Below are positions 58,809 through 64,000 of a stretch of DNA of 64,000 nucleotides, one piece after another. The DNA is taken from the NCBI GenBank assembly GCA_041920565.1, contig JBHGXS010000053.1, positions 65,033 to 129,032 on the forward strand, given 5' to 3'. The stretch is from JAGHKQ01 sp041920565 (GTDB lineage: Bacteria; Bacillota; Bacilli; Bacillales; Bacillaceae_G). How positions within the stretch are numbered: position 1 is the stretch's first letter; every line of letters starts with the position of its first letter. The notes under the pieces are model-generated. The model worked only from the letters and a program-made list of their open reading frames with translations, was not told the origin of the DNA and did not search any database. Made by a program: the position numbers and the translations under genes.

Positions 58809-58811
58809 GTC

Positions 58812-59495
58812 TTATGGCATCGGCGGCGTTGGAAGAAAGGCAGAGCCGCCGGCGAACAGCAAACCAAGCACAAAGATCACTACAAGCAATCCAATCGTTT
58901 TGTTTTTGCTTAAGCCGGCCGCGATGTATAAACCAATACCGACAAGGATTAAACGCCAAATCGCAAATACATCAAACGCGCCCGCAATCGCAAAGCCCAG
59001 GGAGCCCGTCTCAAATAAGGAGCTGAAGTTTGTATAAGATGCAATCTCCCCGCCCAGAGCAGCAAGCAACAGCGTATTGATAAGAGAACCAAGTGCAGTA
59101 ATAATGCCTGCGAATATAAGGATAGAAAACAGCTTCCTATACGGAGTATCGTTGCTGAGAATCATCATGCACACCTTATAAAATAAAGCGGTAATCGCCA
59201 AGCCGATAGGAGTTCCGAACAGTCCCGCGGCAACAGCACCGCCGACTGCAAACATCTTGAGTCCTTTGCCTCCCTCTCCCAAAATGTCTCTCGCTTCCTG
59301 CAATTGCGGACTTCCCGCAGCGAAATAAGCTGCGATCCCCCCCAATACAGCGTTTAAAACTGCCAGAATCAATAATGGTCCCCATATCGGAGCATTCTCC
59401 CTCATCTTCTCAAACTGCTGCACCGGAGCCCAAATCATTCCAAACAACGACGGCTTCGGCTTATGCACCTTTTCTTCTTGTACCATGGCTTCCAT
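58812..59495 (-). CDS. yknW: Yip1 family membrane protein (YknW-like)
   Basis: A 227-residue protein with six membrane helices of the Yip1 fold: PSLFGMIWAPVQQFEKMREN near the start, PIWGPLLILAVLNAVLGGIA, and a long GFAIAGAFDVFAIWRLILVGIG segment. ATG 59495 follows GAGAGGTG. In B. subtilis the Yip1 protein YknW forms a complex with YknXYZ and helps protect against the SdpC killing toxin; the position next to yknZ here supports the same assignment, though W is first in B. subtilis and last here. Confidence 0.88.
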   Translation of the reverse strand: MEAMVQEEKVHKPKPSLFGMIWAPVQQFEKMRENAPIWGPLLILAVLNAVLGGIAAYFAAGSPQLQEARDILGEGGKGLKMFAVGGAVAAGLFGTPIGLAITALFYKVCMMILSNDTPYRKLFSILIFAGIITALGSLINTLLLAALGGEIASYTNFSSLFETGSLGFAIAGAFDVFAIWRLILVGIGLYIAAGLSKNKTIGLLVVIFVLGLLFAGGSAFLPTPPMP

Positions 59496-59575
59496 ATTTC
59501 GCACCTCTCTCATTTTTTATATTGTTCCCACCAACGCTACGACCATCTGCAGAGAGCTGATGGAAGTTTTCCTAG

Positions 59576-60778
59576 TTATTCGTATCGCAGCGCATCGATC
59601 GGATCGAGCTTCGCTGCTTTATTGGCCGGAATCAAGCCGAAAATGATGCCAAGGGACATGGAGAACAATACGCCCCCAAGAACGACTTCGCCTGACACGA
59701 GCGGCGGCCATTTTGCGAAGGAAGATACGATATATGCGCCTCCCACTCCCAATCCGATGCCGATAATTCCGCCTAGCATCGTTAACATCATCGCTTCTAT
59801 TAAAAACTGAAGCAAAATTTTGCTGCGTGTGGCACCCAGCGCTTTGCGGATCCCGATTTCTCTCGTCCGCTCCGTTACAGACACCAGCATAATGTTCATC
59901 ACGCCGATGCCGCCGACCAATAACGAAATACTCGCAATCCCGCCGATAATCATCGTCATGATATTCGTCACTTTGGAAATGCTCTCTTGAATCTCTTTCA
60001 AATTGAACACTTCATACTTTCCTTTTACATCGCTCGGTTTATTGTCATTCAGAACCGTCACGGCTTTCTTTCCTGCCAGCTCCAGCTTGTTCACATCATG
60101 CGCTTGAATCGTTACCGTTTGGATCGTGTCCGTGCCGTACAGCACCGGCCAAAGCGATAACGGCAGCAAGATGCTTGGCATGTCAAATCCGAACAAATCC
60201 GTTCCTTCATTATATATGCCGACTACCTCAAATGGTTGTCCTTTAATTTCAACGATTTTACCAACCGCACGCTCATGCTTAAACAGCTCTTTCGCAGCGG
60301 CTTCGTTGATGATAACCGCATTATTGGACTGCATAAAATCAGTTTCCGTTAGTTTACGTCCTTTTGTAATCTTCACGGTATTCACCGCAAAATAATCATT
60401 GGTAATGCCTGTAATTTGCGTTCCGACCGTCTCTTCTCCAAAATTCAAATCTTCCATTTGCGAGTTCGTCGTAATCACATGGCTAATCTCTTTAATTTTG
60501 CGGAGCTGATATAAATCCTCTTGCGTAAACACCGGCATCTGGTCAAAGCCCATCATCGCAAACGAATCGTCTGTATCCGGCTGAAACGTCAGCTCCAGCG
60601 TATTGTTTCCTTTTCCCGCAAACTGGGACTTCAACGCCGCTTCCCCGCCTTGCCCGATGGCCACAACCGTAATGATGGAGCCGACCCCGATGATGATTCC
60701 AAGAATCGTTAACGCTGAACGGAGCTTATGCGCCAAAATGGAAGAAAGGGCAATTTTCACACTATCCAATAAACTCAT
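59576..60778 (-). CDS. yknZ: MacB-type ABC permease (YknZ)
   Basis: A 400-residue permease: first helix near KLRSALTILGIIIGVGSIIT, a large extracytoplasmic MacB-PCD domain (~45-240), then three helices near the end with RTREIGIRKALGATRSKILL, the loop that couples to the ATPase. ATG 60778 is preferred since AGGAG lies nine bases before it; the ATG at 60787 touches that site. It overlaps the yknY stop codon by four bases. With YknX and YknY it makes a tripartite efflux-type complex. Confidence 0.93.
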   Translation of the reverse strand: MSLLDSVKIALSSILAHKLRSALTILGIIIGVGSIITVVAIGQGGEAALKSQFAGKGNNTLELTFQPDTDDSFAMMGFDQMPVFTQEDLYQLRKIKEISHVITTNSQMEDLNFGEETVGTQITGITNDYFAVNTVKITKGRKLTETDFMQSNNAVIINEAAAKELFKHERAVGKIVEIKGQPFEVVGIYNEGTDLFGFDMPSILLPLSLWPVLYGTDTIQTVTIQAHDVNKLELAGKKAVTVLNDNKPSDVKGKYEVFNLKEIQESISKVTNIMTMIIGGIASISLLVGGIGVMNIMLVSVTERTREIGIRKALGATRSKILLQFLIEAMMLTMLGGIIGIGLGVGGAYIVSSFAKWPPLVSGEVVLGGVLFSMSLGIIFGLIPANKAAKLDPIDALRYE

Positions 60779-61461
60779 GCGTACCATCTCCTGTCTTCCA
60801 TAATCTCTCCGTCCTTAATGAGGATGCGGCGCTTTGTATACGCAGCCACCTCTTCCTCATGCGTAACCATAATGACCGTCGTGCCTTCTTGGTTGAGCTG
60901 CGTAAAAATATTCATGACCTGCTCGCCCGACTTTGAATCCAATGCACCCGTCGGCTCATCCGCCAAAATGAAGCTCGGGTTGTTCACAATCGCACGCGCG
61001 ATGGCCACGCGCTGCTTTTGTCCTCCTGATAATTGCGTCGGCAAATGATGAACGCGATCAGCCAGCCCCACCTTTGATAAGGCTTCAAACGCCCGGTCCC
61101 GCCGGTCTTTTTTCCGTACGCCCCCGTAAATGAGCGACAGCTCCACGTTTTCCAATGCTGTTAATCGCGGCAGCAAGTGAAAGTGCTGAAACACAAAACC
61201 GATGGATTGATTGCGAATCGCTGCCAGCTTCTTCTCATCTGCAGCCAACACGTTTACCTCATTTAAGGTATAGTTTCCGTCTGTCGGGCGATCCAAACAG
61301 CCGATGATGTTCATTAACGTCGATTTTCCCGAGCCTGAAGGTCCCATAATGGACACAAACTCGCCGCCCGCGATCTCCATGCTGATATCTTGCAATACCG
61401 GCACTTCCAACGGCCCTTGCTTATACGTTTTATAAATGTGCTGCAGCTTAATCACGCACAT
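60775..61461 (-). CDS. yknY: ABC transporter ATPase (YknY, LolD/MacB type)
   Basis: A 228-residue ATPase with Walker A MGPSGSGKSTLMN, Q-loop VFQHFHLLPRLTALEN, signature LSGGQKQR, Walker B LADEPTGALDSKSG and H-loop VTHEEEVA. This is the MacB/LolD subfamily that drives mechanotransmission rather than classic transport. Its ATG overlaps the yknX stop region by 14 bases, so the three genes are coupled. Confidence 0.94.
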   Translation of the reverse strand: MCVIKLQHIYKTYKQGPLEVPVLQDISMEIAGGEFVSIMGPSGSGKSTLMNIIGCLDRPTDGNYTLNEVNVLAADEKKLAAIRNQSIGFVFQHFHLLPRLTALENVELSLIYGGVRKKDRRDRAFEALSKVGLADRVHHLPTQLSGGQKQRVAIARAIVNNPSFILADEPTGALDSKSGEQVMNIFTQLNQEGTTVIMVTHEEEVAAYTKRRILIKDGEIMEDRRWYA

Positions 61462-62617
61462 CCACTTCCATTCCGTCCGTCACTTTACTAGAAGGATTTT
61501 TTACAACTTTGTCTCCTGCTTTCACACCGTCTGTAATTTCCATCCACTCGCCGTCGCTGATGCCCGTCGTCACTTCTTTCTTATGTACCTTTCCTTTTTC
61601 CACAACGTAGACAAACACGCCGTTTCCTCTTTCCACCACGCTGCTTCGCGGCACCGCCATCATTTTCTTCGAAGATAAATCCACTTCTAACGACACATGA
61701 TAGCCCGGCGCAAGCTCATCTTGCGATTCTAATACAGCTTTATACGAATAATACGAAATCATTTGGGTTTGCTGTCCCGCAGCCACGGCATCTCCCGCCT
61801 CATCCGCTGCCGGATACTCGCTCACTTCCGTAATCTTCCCTTTCCAGGTTTTATTCGCCACTGCTTTCGCTGTTACTGTAATCGGCTGATCCGGACGAAT
61901 TTGTCCCTTCTGCAATTCTGTTAACGTTCCCTGAATTTGGTACGGCTCATTCGATGCGATTTGCATGAACGGCTTGGCGCCCATCGCATTCCCCTGCATG
62001 GAAGATTCGTCAATGCTTCGCACCACTCCTGCATGTTCGCTGTATACAATTAATTCACTTTGCTTTTTCTTCAACTCTTCCATCTGTAAATCGTTTCGTT
62101 CTATTTCCAGCTCCGTGCTTTTATGCTGAAACTCCAATTCCTGCAGCTGCGCTTCTAACGGCCCAATGACATCAGCACCCGCACCGGTAGCCTTTGCTTT
62201 TTGGATTTCGTCTTTTGTGGAAGCGATTTTCTTTTTTTCTTGCTCAAAACGAAGCGAAGTCATCTTCTTTTCCACATCCGCTTGCTTCATCTGCAAAGCA
62301 AGCTCGGAATTCTCATATGAAAACAATTTTGTTTTCGCTTCGATGCTTTGCCCTTCTTTTACAAAAATCTCTTTTACCTTTCCTTTTGTCGGGTCCACGT
62401 AAACCTGTTCCGTTTCGCCCGGCACCACTTTACCGGAAATGAGCTTTGTGTTGCTTAACGTACGCTCTGTTACCTTAGCAAACTGCAAATCTTCTACCTT
62501 ATCTTTCTTTTTGCTCTGTAAAAGAAAGATGTTCACGGCAACCACGACAAGCAGAAAGGAAATGACTCCAAGAATGATCCACTTCTTCTTCGGGTTCCGC
62601 CTCGTTTCGGTTTGCAT
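61448..62617 (-). CDS. yknX: Membrane fusion protein (YknX, HlyD/MacA type)
   Basis: A 389-residue adaptor: one N-terminal helix (about 12-32, KKWIILGVISFLLVVVAVNI), a biotinyl-lipoyl-like region with GKVKEIFVKEGQSIEAKTKL, a long coiled coil (~100-195, FEQEKKKIASTKDEIQ and QELEFQHKSTELEIERNDLQ), and beta-barrel and membrane-proximal domains. ATG 62617 is chosen because AAAGGAGTAGATAGA precedes it; the longer upstream frame has no site. First gene of yknXYZ-W, divergent from a Lia-like gene. Confidence 0.93.
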   Translation of the reverse strand: MQTETRRNPKKKWIILGVISFLLVVVAVNIFLLQSKKKDKVEDLQFAKVTERTLSNTKLISGKVVPGETEQVYVDPTKGKVKEIFVKEGQSIEAKTKLFSYENSELALQMKQADVEKKMTSLRFEQEKKKIASTKDEIQKAKATGAGADVIGPLEAQLQELEFQHKSTELEIERNDLQMEELKKKQSELIVYSEHAGVVRSIDESSMQGNAMGAKPFMQIASNEPYQIQGTLTELQKGQIRPDQPITVTAKAVANKTWKGKITEVSEYPAADEAGDAVAAGQQTQMISYYSYKAVLESQDELAPGYHVSLEVDLSSKKMMAVPRSSVVERGNGVFVYVVEKGKVHKKEVTTGISDGEWMEITDGVKAGDKVVKNPSSKVTDGMEVDVRD

Positions 62618-62858
62618 TCTATCTACTCCTTTTCCAAATATTGCATTTATATTAAAAAATTGTATAACAATTTCAACAATTCGACAACACGATAGGAAAA
62701 ATTTCACTCTTTTTACAATTATCCAGCATATAAAACATATAATCTTCCTAAATAGAAATACGACTTAAGTCTCATTGCAATTACATTTCAAGCCCGGTTA
62801 GAAATATTGCGATATACCTTATGATTAGGAAGACGATTGTAAAAGGAGGGGAAACACT

Positions 62859-63233
62859 TTGAAAGACTCATGGTATCTCATAGCCGGTTTTCTCACCATT
62901 TTCATTGGAATCAGTCTGTTTGTGAATGCTATAGGGGCGGGATATACCTTGCTCGGACCACTATTTTTGCTTGGCCTTGGGATCATCTTGGCTCTGTACA
63001 CATATCGTTGGGCCGGCTATTTCGTTCTTTCTCTGGCACTGATTTCGCTTTTCTTTACTGTTTTCCACATCAACATCGCTCCCATCGTATTTGCTCTCCT
63101 GCTTTTCTATGCTAGGTATCGCCTGTTAACAACAGCCGGAAGCCTCCGAACCTTACTTAGACTTTTTGAAAGGAAGGATGATTACGAAACTGGTTTATTT
63201 TCCAAGGAATTGGAAGAATTTCAACAGAAATAA
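62859..63233 (+). CDS. Small four-helix membrane protein (LiaI/LiaF-TM-like)
   Basis: A 124-residue protein from TTG 62859 with AAAGGAGGGG just upstream. Helices fill residues ~5-85 (YLIAGFLTIFIGISLFVNAI, LLGPLFLLGLGIILALYTYR, YFVLSLALISLFFTVFHINI), then a charged tail LFERKDDYETGLFSKELEEF. The shape matches the LiaF/LiaI membrane module. It sits just before a LiaG-like (DUF4097) relic and divergent from yknX. A perfect 10-bp palindrome GACTTAAGTC lies at 62762-62771 between them. The function in envelope stress sensing is inferred only. Confidence 0.65.
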   Translation: MKDSWYLIAGFLTIFIGISLFVNAIGAGYTLLGPLFLLGLGIILALYTYRWAGYFVLSLALISLFFTVFHINIAPIVFALLLFYARYRLLTTAGSLRTLLRLFERKDDYETGLFSKELEEFQQK

Positions 63234-63288
63234 AAAATGAATGCAGGTGCTGACTACAAGCCAGTGTTCATGATGAGAGGAGATAACT

Positions 63289-63879
63289 ATGAGAAAATGT
63301 TTAGGTATTATATTGATCTTGTGCAGTATTGCTGTATTCTTTGTGATTCTGAAAGATAATTTTATCGAAACCTGGTTTTCAAATGAACCAAAGCAAACAG
63401 AAACGGCAGCCATGAACGGAGTACAAACCATCAACATCGAATCTTCCAGCGCCAAAGTCAAGATCATCCCCGAAGATCGAAATGATGTAACAGCTGTGCT
63501 GCACAAAAGCGGCAACACTCCAGCGGATTTAGTTGTCGAACGAGAGGGAAACAGCGTAAAGGTCGCAATTGAACGCCGTTGGTTTGACTGGTTTTCCTTT
63601 AACAAAAAAATGACGCTAACTGTGTACATGCCAATGGATTACAACAACGATATGTCCTTCGACCTTAGTTCGGGCAACTTAGAATTTGACGGTTCATCCA
63701 TGAAAGTAAATGAATTGGAAGTGGATATGAGTTCAGGAAATGTAGATCTTTAAGATTTGCACGTCAGCCATTTACAAGCTGATGTATCATCAGGGAATTT
63801 CAAGCTCCAGCATGTTACCGCCAAAACGGCAGACTTTGATCTCAGCTCCGGCAATGTCGATCTATATATAACTGACTAA
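63289..63879 (+). pseudogene. LiaG-like (DUF4097) gene interrupted by a stop codon
   Basis: The frame from ATG 63289 has a membrane helix (RKCLGIILILCSIAVFFVIL) and then beta-helix repeats with the SSGN pattern: VQTINIESSSAKVKIIPEDR, FDLSSGNLEFDG, VDMSSGNVDL. TAA stops it at 63753, yet the same frame continues with no other fault: DLHVSHLQADVSSGNFKLQH, VTAKTADFDLSSGNVDLYIT, ending in TAA at 63879. So it is a single-base nonsense change (probably a Lys codon). The shortened protein may still fold. AGAGGAG lies before the ATG. Confidence 0.8.
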
Positions 63880-63961
63880 CATTTCCATCTTTGATTGTTT
63901 ACGTTCCTTGGTTATTGTCCATACTGTTTACTAGAACAAGAGAACAAGGAGCGAATCTTAG

Positions 63962-64000
63962 ATGAGACGACGTATCACCATTACCCACTCACACGGCTTG
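63962..64000 (+). CDS. Start of an unidentified gene, cut by the window edge
   Basis: ATG at 63962 with AAGGAGCG and an 11-base spacer opens MRRRITITHSHGL. The HSHGL text resembles the HPr phosphocarrier start region (HGLHARPA), but 13 residues are too few to decide. Confidence 0.5.
   Translation, partial: MRRRITITHSHGL

Overview
The window is from the chromosome of a low-GC, endospore-forming Gram-positive bacterium of the family Bacillaceae. The left end carries the cell-envelope neighbourhood known from Bacillus subtilis (tagO, an LCP gene in the tagV position, yvyE, degV), but degS and degU are absent between yvyE and degV, as in Bacillus cereus-type genomes. A tricistronic GerA-type germination operon, a ComK regulator, lipoteichoic acid synthase, an S-box leader and a yybP-ykoY manganese leader all agree with this. 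The species cannot be named from the sequence alone. No rRNA, tRNA, CRISPR array or intact insertion sequence was seen.

Layout. 1-7.8 kb: envelope precursor genes (degV partial, yvyE, LCP transferase, ugd, gtaB, tagO, a polysaccharide deacetylase). 8.2-13.9 kb: a secreted GHL10-type glycosidase, a lic-type PTS operon (IIB-IIC-IIA) and an acyltransferase. 14-20 kb: cytochrome bd oxidase cydAB, a GNAT enzyme, and a lactate permease gene broken by one in-frame TGA under cre-like sites. 20-26 kb: DinB protein, an ArsB-type transporter, a small membrane protein, and the S-box-controlled methionine importer metQNI. 26-32 kb: a flavin amine oxidase and a germination receptor operon (order A-C-B) with a divergent small two-helix protein that may be a receptor D subunit. 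32-38.7 kb: ykvA, a manganese-leader-controlled 64-residue membrane protein, ltaS and dat, among several gene relics. 38.8-43.7 kb: secreted SH3b/NlpC and SH3b/3D wall enzymes, and an FHA-winged-helix regulator divergent from a tiny exported peptide. 43.9-50.7 kb: ywqB-ywqA (SWIM plus SNF2 helicase), VanZ-like, DUF1659/DUF2922 pair, DoxX. 50.8-58.5 kb: a second LCP transferase, comK convergent with a sigma factor gene, a giant GHL10-FN3-Ig-amidase wall hydrolase, and a second gtaB. 58.8-64 kb: the yknXYZ-W export system and a Lia-like gene pair.

How it fits together. Most genes serve the cell envelope: activated sugars (two GtaB, Ugd), the wall teichoic acid linkage unit (TagO), attachment of polymers to peptidoglycan (two LCP proteins), lipoteichoic acid (LtaS), D-amino acids (Dat) and several secreted hydrolases.

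Two patterns stand out beyond the gene list. First, a dispersed intergenic repeat family (five copies, three of them led by the same terminator-like hairpin) built from A(A)TTGCAC units at a strict 20/21-bp pitch; the longest copy has nine units. Second, heavy gene decay: about a dozen relics (two galE pieces beside the two gtaB copies, lctP, an acetyltransferase, butanediol dehydrogenase, exported nucleosidase, BCCT and dicarboxylate transporter tails, an SGNH esterase tail, a LiaG-like gene, and two IS605-type right ends).
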